From: Pseudoxanthomonas suwonensis
GTDB taxonomy: Bacteria > Pseudomonadota > Gammaproteobacteria > Xanthomonadales > Xanthomonadaceae
Direction of reading: 5' to 3'
DNA: 64,000 nucleotides
Assembly (NCBI RefSeq): GCF_010093235.1
Contig: NZ_PDWP01000014.1
Coordinates: forward strand, 36,335 to 100,334
The notes below the pieces were generated by a model. The model worked only from the letters and a program-made list of their open reading frames with translations, had not been told where the DNA came from and searched no databases. Positions 53,711 through 61,217 of the stretch are shown here, in pieces. The translations under genes were made by a program, and so were the position numbers. How positions within the stretch are numbered: the first letter of the stretch is position 1; each line of letters starts with the position of its first letter.

Positions 53711-54431
53711 AGAAGCGGGCGGAGGTGGGGAGGTAGCGCCAGGCGCCGACGGGCATCTTGGCCAGGGCGATGCGGCCGATGCGCAGGCGGCGGATCGAGA
53801 TCACCTGCAGGCCGACCTGGGCGCACATGTCGCGCAGCTGGCCGGGGCGCGGGCCCTTGATCGCGAAGCGCAGGCGGGTCTCGTTCTGCCAGCTGACCTT
53901 GGCCGGCGGCAGCGCGCGGCCTTCGTAGGACAGGCCGTGGTTGAGGCGGGACAGGCCCCAGGGTTCCAGCGAGCCTTCGACCTCGACAACGAACTCCTGC
54001 TCGATCGTGGCGAAGTCCTCTACCAGCCGGCGGCGCACGCGCCCGTCCTGGCTCAGCACCACCAGGCCGCTGGCCTCCGGCTCCAGCGGCACGAGCGAGG
54101 CCAGCCGCTGGAAGTTCCTGCGCAGCATGCGGATGCCGGTGGTGTCGCCGTCCCAGCGGTTGGCCGGGGGCACCAGGTCGGCGATCGCGCCGGCTGCGGC
54201 GTCCAGGTCCACGCCGGCCGGCTTGTGCAGCAGGAAGGTCGCCGGCTCGATCGCCTGCGGACGGGCGCCGGGGACGATCTCCACCACCTCGTCGGTGACC
54301 ATGTGGCCGGGCAGTTCCACCACCTGGCCGTCGACCTTCACCCAGCCACCCTCGATGCACTGCTCGGCCTCGCTGCGCGAGCATCGGACCAGTTCGGCCA
54401 CGCGTCGGGCCAGTCGGATCGGGTTGGACAT
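53709..54431 (-). CDS. S4-domain RsuA/RluF-like pseudouridine synthase homologue, 240 aa
   Basis: An N-terminal S4 RNA-binding domain (IRLARRVAELVRCSRSEAEQ, EGGWVKVDGQVVE) is followed by the catalytic domain (LLHKPAGVDLD, ASGLVVLSQDGRV, IEQEFVVEVEGSLEP, ALPPAKVSWQNETRLRFAIK). In active enzymes the loop reads GRLD-x-x-(S/T)-x-GL. Here it reads VPLEPEASGL, so the catalytic Asp is Glu117 and the Arg is lost. The rest of the fold is complete, so it may be an RNA-binding protein without synthase activity. Start is the ATG at 54431. It is divergent from the RIO kinase gene. Confidence 0.82.
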   Translation of the reverse strand: MSNPIRLARRVAELVRCSRSEAEQCIEGGWVKVDGQVVELPGHMVTDEVVEIVPGARPQAIEPATFLLHKPAGVDLDAAAGAIADLVPPANRWDGDTTGIRMLRRNFQRLASLVPLEPEASGLVVLSQDGRVRRRLVEDFATIEQEFVVEVEGSLEPWGLSRLNHGLSYEGRALPPAKVSWQNETRLRFAIKGPRPGQLRDMCAQVGLQVISIRRLRIGRIALAKMPVGAWRYLPTSARF

Positions 54432-54536
54432 GAACGGCACGCAATGGGGGTCGGGGGCGCGCAGTGTATCGTTCGCGCTCCCCGGCGCGCCGGCGCCGGT
54501 CCCCGGCCCTCGCCCGACCACTCCCCACGAGGTGCC

Positions 54537-55394
54537 ATGAAAACTCCCGCCGGACTGCAGGCGCTGATCGACGACGGCGTGATCGACGCCGTGCTGCGCC
54601 CGCTCAAAAGCGGCAAGGAGGCCTCGGTGTACGTGGTCCGCGCAGGCGACGAGATCCGCTGCGCCAAGGTCTACAAGGACATGGCCCAGCGCAGCTTCCA
54701 GCAGCGCGTGCAGTACCAGGAAGGCCGCAAGGTCCGCGGCAGCCGCGAGGCCCGCGCGATCGGCAAGGCCACGAAGTACGGGCGCAAGCAGCAGGAAACG
54801 GCCTGGAAGAACACCGAGGTCGATGCGCTGTACCAGCTGCGCGACGCCGGCGTGCGCGTACCCGAGCCGCATGGCTACGTCCACGGCGTGCTGGTGATGG
54901 AGCTGGTCGCCGATGCCGAGGGCAGTTCCGCCCCGCGCCTGGGCGAGGTCGCGCTCTCACCCGCCCAGGCGCGCGACTACCACCGCTTCCTGGTGCGGCA
55001 GATCGTGAAGATGCTCTGCACCGGTCTGGTCCACGGCGACCTCTCGCCCTACAACGTGCTGGTCGGCGCCGATGGCCCGGTGGTGATCGACTTTCCCCAG
55101 GTGGTCAGCGCCGCCGGCAACAACGCCGCCCGTACCATGCTGCTGCGCGACGTCAACAACATCACCGCGTATCTCGGCACCTCGGCTCCCGAACTGCTGG
55201 ACACCTGGTACGGCGAGGAGATGTGGGCCCTGTTCGAGGCCGGCGACCTGCACCCGGACACCGAGTTGACCGGCCACTTCGAGCACGACGAATCCATCCC
55301 CGACATCGACGGCGTACGCCACGCCATCAACGATGCCCGCGAGGAAGCGCTGATCCGCCAGCAGGGCCGCGACGCGGCGGCCGAGGCCGACTAG
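54537..55394 (+). CDS. RIO1-type serine/threonine kinase (PA4780-like), 285 aa
   Basis: Atypical protein kinase of the bacterial RIO group. The nucleotide loop and Lys are in SGKEASVYVV and CAKVYKDMAQRSF. The flexible loop GRKQQETAWKNTEVDALYQL is characteristic. Catalytic HGDLSPYNVLV carries the Asp and Asn, and the metal-binding Asp is in VVIDFPQVV. Length is normal. The ATG at 54537 follows GAGG. Substrate unknown; RIO kinases in archaea and eukaryotes act in ribosome maturation. Confidence 0.92.
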   Translation: MKTPAGLQALIDDGVIDAVLRPLKSGKEASVYVVRAGDEIRCAKVYKDMAQRSFQQRVQYQEGRKVRGSREARAIGKATKYGRKQQETAWKNTEVDALYQLRDAGVRVPEPHGYVHGVLVMELVADAEGSSAPRLGEVALSPAQARDYHRFLVRQIVKMLCTGLVHGDLSPYNVLVGADGPVVIDFPQVVSAAGNNAARTMLLRDVNNITAYLGTSAPELLDTWYGEEMWALFEAGDLHPDTELTGHFEHDESIPDIDGVRHAINDAREEALIRQQGRDAAAEAD

Positions 55395-55429
55395 AACCGG
55401 CGCCCCACGGCGCTCAACGCGAGGCGCTC

Positions 55430-55580
55430 GTAGCCCGGATAAGCCCGAAGGGCGCATCCGGGACCTCGGCCACGAGGCGACTCAATCCCCCGGCTGCGCT
55501 TCGCACACCCGAGCCACGAAACCGTCAGAAGTGAACCTGACCCCGTTAGTAGCCGATAAGCCCGACGGGCGCATCCGGGA
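55430..55580. repeat. Two isolated REP-like units with a dispersed motif between them
   Basis: GTAGCCCGGATAAGCCCGAA closing with ATCCGGG at 55430-55462, and a degenerate GTAGCCGATAAGCCCG closing with ATCCGGG at 55549-55579. The motif GAAGTGAACCTGACCCC (copy b, 55524-55548) lies directly before the second unit. Confidence 0.7.
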
Positions 55581-55620
55581 CGCCCGACGAGCAGCCCGGC
55601 TTCGGCACGCCCACATGCAC

Positions 55621-55644
55621 GCACACGGGTAGGTACCCGTGTGC
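55621..55644. terminator. Perfect 11-bp hairpin after the SHOCT gene
   Basis: GCACACGGGTA (55621-55631) pairs with TACCCGTGTGC (55634-55644) around GG. It lies 22 bp past the stop of the leftward SHOCT-domain gene. No T-tract, but the stem is perfect. Confidence 0.5.
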
Positions 55645-55666
55645 GTGGCAATCGATGAAAGAGGCG

Positions 55667-56119
55667 TCAGTGCCCCTTGGACTGAAGCAATTTTTCCTTC
55701 TCGGCATCGAACTCGGACTGACTTATCGCGCCGGAGTCCAGCAGCCCCTTGAGCCTCGCAAGGTTCTCGTAGATGTCGCCGCGATCACCTGCGGTTTGGC
55801 CACTTCCCGTGGCGGGCCCACAGGAGAAGTAGATGGTGCCTACGGCACCCTGGGCCGGCTGCGTGCCCAAGGCTCCTCCCGCTCTCCCAACCTGTGCCTC
55901 CTGCCCGGATGATTCGAGCAGATTTGCCTCGTGACCGGTCGTTCGCTGACAGAACTTGTGTGCCTGGCCCATCAAGTCCGCGACGATCTTGTCTGCGCTG
56001 CTGAAGATCGTTTTCCCCTTGTGCGTCAGCATGTACCTGCCTTCGCCGACCGCCACCGGGTCCTTCGCCTCTGCCTGGAAGACCACAACGAGCAAAACCA
56101 GAAACACTTTCCATTTCAT
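55667..56119 (-). CDS. Secreted SHOCT-domain protein, 150 aa
   Basis: Signal peptide at residues 1-18 (MKWKVFLVLLVVVFQAEA). Then YMLTHKGKTIFSSADKIVAD. The C-terminal SHOCT motif is clear: ENLARLKGLLDSGAISQSEF-DAEKEKLL. Such proteins are often small envelope factors. The ATG has GGAGAGC upstream. The base composition is less GC-rich than the surroundings. Confidence 0.82.
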   Translation of the reverse strand: MKWKVFLVLLVVVFQAEAKDPVAVGEGRYMLTHKGKTIFSSADKIVADLMGQAHKFCQRTTGHEANLLESSGQEAQVGRAGGALGTQPAQGAVGTIYFSCGPATGSGQTAGDRGDIYENLARLKGLLDSGAISQSEFDAEKEKLLQSKGH

Positions 56120-56310
56120 CTTGCTCTCCTACTTGGCCAGTGCTGGATTGCCCCCCCTACGCACCCTGATACCCGGGGCGACGGGGATGGGTAACCGAGT
56201 TTGCTCCAGGCGAAGGGCGAAATCACGGCGGTTACGCATTGGATGCCAGTAATAGACCGGCACAACCTGGGTGCGCACTCCGGCTCTACCCCAGCAAGAC
56301 GCGGCCGCCT

Positions 56311-56352
56311 GTCAGAAAATCCCCAAAACTGCACTCCGACCCCGGTTTTCGG
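56311..56352. repeat. Dispersed GACCCC motif, copy c
   Basis: GTCAGAAAATCCCCAAAACT followed by GCACTCCGACCCCGGTTTTC. It supplies the last codons and the stop of the leftward membrane protein gene that ends at 56312. Confidence 0.6.
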
Positions 56353-56845
56353 ATTTGCCGTCGCACCAGGCGCGCAGACACTGCCCAGCCAGCCAGGCGG
56401 CCTCCAGCACCAGTCCCGACAGCCCGCCAAGCAGCAGCAGCAGCGGCGTGCCCTTGAGCCCGAAGATGGCCAGGCCGAACAACGTGCTGGTGAGTGCGCA
56501 CAACCAGGCCACCACTACGACGCGCGCCCAGCCGCCGATCAGCGGCCTCAGCAGGCCCGCACAGAGGCCACCCGCTACCGCCGGGACCAGACCCAGCAGG
56601 TAGGAGGCGAGCATCAGGAAGAGCAGCAGCCCGATTCCCCGGGAACTGGATTCGATCACCAGCACACCAAGGCCCAGCATCAGCCCGCCCAGCGGGGGAC
56701 CCAACAGCCCGAAGATCAGTGCGCTTCCCAGCACCTGCCCGATGCGGAACGGGCAGCACGAACGATGCCGGAGCAACGCCACGCCGGCAACCACCAGCAG
56801 CAGCGCCAGCAGGAACACCCACTTCCACACCGAATCTGTTGCCAT
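56312..56845 (-). CDS. Multi-span membrane protein, 177 aa, 3' end inside a repeat
   Basis: The ATG at 56845 follows GGGAAGGG. About five spans (WVFLLALLLVVAGVALL, VLGSALIFGLLGPPLGGLML, IGLLLFLMLASYLLGLVPAV, VVVVAWLCALTSTLFGLAIF, LLLLLGGLSGLVLEAAW). The final residues (ENRGRSAVLGIF) are encoded by dispersed motif copy c, so the natural C-terminus may have been replaced. No family recognised. Confidence 0.65.
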   Translation of the reverse strand: MATDSVWKWVFLLALLLVVAGVALLRHRSCCPFRIGQVLGSALIFGLLGPPLGGLMLGLGVLVIESSSRGIGLLLFLMLASYLLGLVPAVAGGLCAGLLRPLIGGWARVVVVAWLCALTSTLFGLAIFGLKGTPLLLLLGGLSGLVLEAAWLAGQCLRAWCDGKSENRGRSAVLGIF

Positions 56846-57385
56846 CAGCCCTTCCCCGGGGCGGCAGCGCCTGGCCGCGATGGTGCGATTGTAGCCAGCG
56901 CGCGCGGGCATTCCGGGCCCGAACAGGGTCGGGCCCGAGCAGGGTCAGGTTGAGTTACCCAGTTGGGGACAACGCGCGAACGCTCTGCACCGAAGTGAAC
57001 CTGACCCCGTTATCGGGCGAGGAAGGCGAGGTCTTCCTGCCACTGCTCCGCCGTGAGGTCCGGAACGGAAGACTCCGCATGCGCGATTCCGCATGCCAGC
57101 AGCAGGAGGAAGAGCAGCTTCTTTATGGCTCCCTGGAAACCACCATCGCGGCCTGCGCAGTATTGCATCGACTCGCGCGGAGAACAGGCTCAGGCCGAAT
57201 ATCCCGCAGGAAGTGCCTTGTGCCCGGAACCCGTCCGCTGGAGTGAACCTACCCCCTTCAGCTGAAAGGAAACCTAACCCCGCTATTCAAAATCGGTGGC
57301 TTTTCCACCACTCGACCTCTCGATGCAAAAAGGTCAGAGCGGAAACCCGACTCTGAACCTTGCTTTCCTTTGTTGTTCTCTGAGT
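56846..57385. other. Gene-poor stretch with repeat copies and a gene fragment
   Basis: There is no intact gene here. It holds a GGGTCAGGTTGAG fragment at 56936, dispersed motif copy d (56992-57012), the 38-codon S41-like remnant, and a looser copy e at 57243-57290 (GTGAACCTACCCCC and AACCTAACCCCGC). The GC content falls toward the right, into the CBASS-like cassette. Confidence 0.6.
57010..57126 (-). pseudogene. Truncated S41-peptidase-like N-terminus
   Basis: The frame reads KKLLFLLLLACGIAHAESS then VPDLTAEQWQEDLAFLAR and stops. This is a signal peptide plus the opening WxxDLxFLAR block of secreted S41-type peptidases. Where the start should be, after GGGAGCC, the codon is ATA instead of ATG. 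The frame is cut at dispersed motif copy d, which supplies the stop. Confidence 0.5.
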
Positions 57386-57946
57386 CTAAGAGCCGCGTTT
57401 CAAATCCCTGGGGAGAAAAGCGTCAATTTCCGCCTCGGAGAAGGTCATGTCTTCCAGGCTCTGAAGCGCCCTCTGCGCTTCTCTGTAGGCCTTGTAGTTT
57501 GTGCTGGGTGCGCCGGTATAGATCGCATGGAGATCACTGAGAAGAGAGTCTCTTACTATGCGCACATCTCCTAGTGCGGAACTAGAAGAACGCAAGTCCG
57601 AGAGAAGCGAGAGATATTTTTCGCGGACTAGCCATATATCTGCTGCTGCTCTGCGATGTTTCTGGGCTATCTCACCTAGGTCGTAGTCTTTTGTGTACGA
57701 GTTAAGTGCGAGAAGTGCCGTCGAGAGCACGGCACTTATCCCCGTTGCCCATAGATCCCACTCGTCTGACAGCGTCGTGAGAATTCCGCCAGTCACAAGG
57801 GCGGACAAAATTATTTGGAGGAGCTTGATGCGTTTGTGACGCTCAAGAAGCAAGTCGGCGCACTTCTCATGAGTTTTATGTGTGTAGACGACTCGACCGT
57901 AGCACTCCCGTATCTGTCCTTCCAGGACCCTTGCGGCATCATTCAT
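57386..57946 (-). CDS. SLATT-domain membrane effector of a CBASS-like system, 186 aa
   Basis: Two adjacent membrane helices (about residues 41-58, LLQIILSALVTGGILTTL, and 65-82, LWATGISAVLSTALLALN) inside a helical protein (YTHKTHEKCADLLLERHKRI, AQKHRRAAADIWLVREKYLS) give the SLATT architecture. SLATT proteins are predicted pore-forming effectors triggered by nucleotide second messengers. The start overlaps the end of the CD-NTase gene by 8 nt, so the pair is co-translated. The GC content is clearly lower than the host average, which suggests horizontal acquisition. Confidence 0.85.
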   Translation of the reverse strand: MNDAARVLEGQIRECYGRVVYTHKTHEKCADLLLERHKRIKLLQIILSALVTGGILTTLSDEWDLWATGISAVLSTALLALNSYTKDYDLGEIAQKHRRAAADIWLVREKYLSLLSDLRSSSSALGDVRIVRDSLLSDLHAIYTGAPSTNYKAYREAQRALQSLEDMTFSEAEIDAFLPRDLKRGS

Positions 57947-59243
57947 AGTCACGTCCGTCTGCCTCGATGGGAACACGGATGCGGTCCTTGGCCACGACCA
58001 CGCCATCCTTCACGCAGTAGCACTCGACGACATGATCACCACGAAAATCGGAGCTCTCGCTCTTTGCTCGATGCCCACCGTCAGGAACGATTTGGCCTCG
58101 GATGCAATTCCGCCGCTCGGCCTCTGCGCCTCGGTTTAGCACCTTCCAATAAACGTCAAAGGGCGGGTCGACCGAAATATCCTCAATCCAGAAGTTCAGC
58201 TTCTTGTTGGAGCGGAGGGGAAGCCTGTTCCTCAAGAGATCACGCAATAAGAACTTCCGGAAGCCGTTCTGTTTTACTTCGCAATTTAGCCTCATGTGGC
58301 AGCGGATATCGATTGGGAATCGATCTTCAATGAATTCCTCGGTCTGATCCCATGTCCTCGCGGCGCGCGCCTCATCCGTGGTTGCAAGCGCAGGAAATGG
58401 TCGGCCGTAGACCTTCTTCCACTTGTCGTTGACGTTGCTGCTTCCCGCGGACTCGATGGCCTTTAGGCACAGGTCATAAGCCTTTTGTGCTTTGCGCTGA
58501 AACTTCTTTTTGACCTTCACACGCTGACGGCTACCGGGCGCTGCGTACTCGCTTTGCTCCGGGAGATCAGCAAGATACTTAAAGAAGTCGCGACCAAGCT
58601 CGTCGTAGCAACCGAAGCTCTTTGCGTCGTATGCGGCTGTCGAACTAAGAAAGTTAAACGCAAGAGTGTCGATGAGTAGACCGCCCATACTCACTCCGTG
58701 CTTGTTCTTCCACGCACGAGTCATTTTGCAAAGACGGCGTAGATTCGAGTTCTTGGCCCCGTCGAGGTCGGCGACAGCCTGCATCTCCGGCCGGGGCTTT
58801 GTAATTTTCCAGCTGCCGCCGTTCTTCGTATCGGGATACCTGTAACTTTGGTCTTCCTGTTCAAAGACAGGCTGCACTTCAACATGGAAGTTCGTGTACG
58901 TGACTGTCACGACAAGGCGATCTACGCGAATTTCGGTGGTCGGATAGCGCTTCAATATTGCGTCCCGAACATCTTGCAGCAGCTTGAGCTGACCGCCGCT
59001 TTTGTCGTAGTCAACCCATTTCGTCTTGGGCATGATGTAGAGCATGTCCAAGTCCGAGATGTCATTGATACCGGTCTTTCGGCCGAATGAACCGACTTGC
59101 AGTGTGTTTGCTTCCTTTGATTCGGTTTCGCGGAAATGACGATTCAGAGCGGATGTTAGTTCCCCGTACCTGAGGCCAATCGTTTCGGAGTTCGAAATAG
59201 TCAGATTGCTGAGGAACGCCGAGAACATTTCCGCGGTTGTCAT
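57939..59243 (-). CDS. CD-NTase (SMODS) nucleotidyltransferase with C-terminal AGS-C domain, 434 aa
   Basis: Nucleotidyltransferase of the cGAS/DncV-like class that makes a cyclic oligonucleotide alarm signal on phage infection. The active-site motif GSFGRKTGINDISDLD runs from residue 51, with Asp64 and Asp66 as metal ligands and Glu122 (HVEVQPVF) as the likely third acid. The C-terminal ~90 residues (LNFWIEDISVDPPFDVYWKV, GDHVVECYCVKDGVVVAKDR) match the AGS-C sensor domain often fused to SMODS proteins. The SLATT gene follows with an 8-nt overlap. No Cap2/Cap3-type ancillary genes are present, so it is a minimal system. Low GC suggests transfer. Confidence 0.9.
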   Translation of the reverse strand: MTTAEMFSAFLSNLTISNSETIGLRYGELTSALNRHFRETESKEANTLQVGSFGRKTGINDISDLDMLYIMPKTKWVDYDKSGGQLKLLQDVRDAILKRYPTTEIRVDRLVVTVTYTNFHVEVQPVFEQEDQSYRYPDTKNGGSWKITKPRPEMQAVADLDGAKNSNLRRLCKMTRAWKNKHGVSMGGLLIDTLAFNFLSSTAAYDAKSFGCYDELGRDFFKYLADLPEQSEYAAPGSRQRVKVKKKFQRKAQKAYDLCLKAIESAGSSNVNDKWKKVYGRPFPALATTDEARAARTWDQTEEFIEDRFPIDIRCHMRLNCEVKQNGFRKFLLRDLLRNRLPLRSNKKLNFWIEDISVDPPFDVYWKVLNRGAEAERRNCIRGQIVPDGGHRAKSESSDFRGDHVVECYCVKDGVVVAKDRIRVPIEADGRDYE

Positions 59244-59302
59244 GTCACTCAGCCCCCTGCCTGATTGAGTGGTTGATGCGTGTACCGTTGTGCGCTGGGC
59301 CT

Positions 59303-59338
59303 AAAAAAAGGGCCAGATCATTTGTGCGCCTGGCCCTT
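59303..59338 (-). terminator. Intrinsic terminator of the nrdJb transcript
   Basis: On the minus strand AGGGCCAG and CTGGCCCT form an 8-bp stem followed by seven Ts (A-run 59303-59309 on plus). It lies 22 bp past the nrdJb stop and separates the reductase genes from the CBASS-like cassette. Confidence 0.85.
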
Positions 59339-59359
59339 GGATAAGTCGTCTAGATCAAC

Positions 59360-60133
59360 TCAACCGCACTTGCTATACCCGCAGTTCAAGCAAGTCGCGC
59401 AGCCGTCCATGATCACCAGGGCCTTGGTGCTGCACTTGTGGCACATGGTGGCGCTGGGGGGAAAGCTGGTGCCTTCGCCGGTCACGGCGACGTCTTCCTC
59501 GCGGGTGGCGGCGGCGGTGCCGTTGACGGCGGCGCTGGCGCCCTTGGCGCGCTCTTCGTACTGCTTGCGCTTCTCGGCGATCAGGGCCTTGGCGTGGGCG
59601 CTCATCTCCGGGTCGTGGATCAGACCGATGGACTTCATGTGCTCCTCGACCACGGCGCCGATCTCGGCGACCAGGGAGGGCATGTACACGCCGCCGGCCT
59701 TGAAGTAGCCGCCGCGCGGGTCGAACACGGCCTTCATCTCCTCCACCAGGAAGGTCACGTCGCCGCCCTTGCGGAACACGGCGGACATGATGCGGGTCAG
59801 GGCGACGATCCACTGGAAGTGGTCCATCGACTTGGAGTTGATGAACACCTCGAACGGGCGGCGCAGCTCGTGCTCGGTGCCGGCGTTGAGCACGATGTCG
59901 TTGATGGTCACGTACATGGCGTGCTCCACCAGCGGCGACTTGATCTTGTAGGTGCTGCCGATCAGGACGTCCGGGCGCTCGATGCGCTCGTGCATGTGGA
60001 TGACGTTGTCCTTCGGCTCGCTGGCCGCTTCGCGATCGGCGACGACGGGCGCCGGCGCGGCGGTCTCGCGCGCCTTGTCGTCCGGGGTGACGACGGCGTA
60101 GCCCTTGATTTTCCTGTCGATCTTCACGGCCAT
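59360..60133 (-). CDS. nrdJb: Ribonucleotide reductase class II subunit NrdJb (TSCPD domain), 257 aa
   Basis: Separate C-terminal half of a split adenosylcobalamin-dependent ribonucleotide reductase. The TSCPD-type core includes TYKIKSPLVEHAMYVTINDI, PFEVFINSKSMDHFQWIVAL and LTRIMSAVFRKGGDVTFLVE. The C-terminus holds the Cys cluster CHKCSTKALVIMDGCATCLN then CGYSKCG, a zinc or redox site that re-reduces the active site. A basic N-terminus (VKIDRKIKGYAVVTP) is typical. It lies downstream of nrdJa, separated by the histone-H1-like gene. Confidence 0.88.
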   Translation of the reverse strand: MAVKIDRKIKGYAVVTPDDKARETAAPAPVVADREAASEPKDNVIHMHERIERPDVLIGSTYKIKSPLVEHAMYVTINDIVLNAGTEHELRRPFEVFINSKSMDHFQWIVALTRIMSAVFRKGGDVTFLVEEMKAVFDPRGGYFKAGGVYMPSLVAEIGAVVEEHMKSIGLIHDPEMSAHAKALIAEKRKQYEERAKGASAAVNGTAAATREEDVAVTGEGTSFPPSATMCHKCSTKALVIMDGCATCLNCGYSKCG

Positions 60134-60227
60134 TGGGGCGGATCCTCTGCTCTTTCGTTTCTTGTATGGGTGTCGGGTTCGCGGCGGGGCCGCTGGCTCC
60201 CCCGCCTGGACGGGGGAGCCGGATGGG

Positions 60228-61055
60228 TTACCTGGCCTTGCGGGCCGTGGCCTTCTTCACCACGGTCTTCTTCGCTGCGGCCTTCTTCGTGGCGCGGGCG
60301 GGCGCGGCCTTCTTCGCTACCGCCTTCTTCGCGACCACCTTCCTGGCCACCGCCTTCTTCGGGGCGGCCTTCTTCACGGCCTTCTTCGCGGCCTTGGCGA
60401 CCTTCCTGGCCGCCTTCTTCGTGGCAGCGGCCTTCTTCGCTGCGACGACCTTGCGGGCCACGGCCACCTTCTTGACCGCGGTCTTCTTCGCCGCGGCCTT
60501 GCGCGCGGCGCCGCGGTCGGCGATCCGGCTGCGGGCGGTGCCGGCCTCGGCCTTCGCATTCGCCTTGGCCTGCTCCAGCTTCGTCCGGGTGGTGGCCACG
60601 GCCTTCTTGGCCGCCTTCTTCGCCGTGCCACGCGCCTTGTCGGCGGCAGCCCTGGCCTTCTTCGCGGCCTCGGCGGCCTTCTTCGCGGCGGCGCTGGCCC
60701 GGGTGCCGGCCTTCTGCGCCGCGGTGCTGGCCTTGCTGCTGGCCTTCTTCGCCACGGCGGCGGCCTTCTCCTTCGCCTTGGCGGCGGCGGTGGAGGCCTT
60801 CTTCGCGACGGTCGACGCCTTCTTCGCCACCTTGGCGCGGGTGCTGGCGACGGTCTTCTTCACCCGCTCGACCACCGGGGCCTGGGCGGCGTCGGTGGGC
60901 TCGGCGGTGGCAGCCGGCTCGGCCCCGGTCAGGCTGTCGGGGGCCTGGGCCTCGGGGGTCGCCGGGGCTTCGGCCTCGACGGGGTCGGTGGAAACTTCGG
61001 GGGTCCTGGCGGCGTCCTCGGTCAGGGTCGCCGTCACACCATTGCCATTGCTCAT
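60228..61055 (-). CDS. Histone H1-like Lys/Ala-rich protein, 275 aa
   Basis: Acidic N-terminal ~60 residues (TEDAARTPEVSTDPVEAEAP) followed by ~210 residues of Lys/Ala repeats (KKASTVAKKASTAAAKAKEK, AARKAAAKKTAVKKVAVARK), the composition of AlgP/H1-type nucleoid proteins. The start at 61055 is set by AAGGAGG; an ATG eleven codons upstream has no such site. It is predicted to bind DNA nonspecifically. It sits between the two ribonucleotide reductase halves in the same orientation. The plus-strand reading of the same DNA is a long chance frame. Confidence 0.85.
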   Translation of the reverse strand: MSNGNGVTATLTEDAARTPEVSTDPVEAEAPATPEAQAPDSLTGAEPAATAEPTDAAQAPVVERVKKTVASTRAKVAKKASTVAKKASTAAAKAKEKAAAVAKKASSKASTAAQKAGTRASAAAKKAAEAAKKARAAADKARGTAKKAAKKAVATTRTKLEQAKANAKAEAGTARSRIADRGAARKAAAKKTAVKKVAVARKVVAAKKAAATKKAARKVAKAAKKAVKKAAPKKAVARKVVAKKAVAKKAAPARATKKAAAKKTVVKKATARKAR

Positions 61056-61217
61056 GGTGCCCTCCTTGGGCTCATTGGTCGTGGTCATCGGGACACTCTC
61101 ACTGGCTCCGGGCGCCGTGGGTCGGATCGGCCGTGGCGGGCGCCCGGAACAGCGCGCGCCACGGCCTTTGCCTCGACTGCCGCGCCCCTTTCTCACCCGG
61201 GGCGCGGCTTGCGTCGA

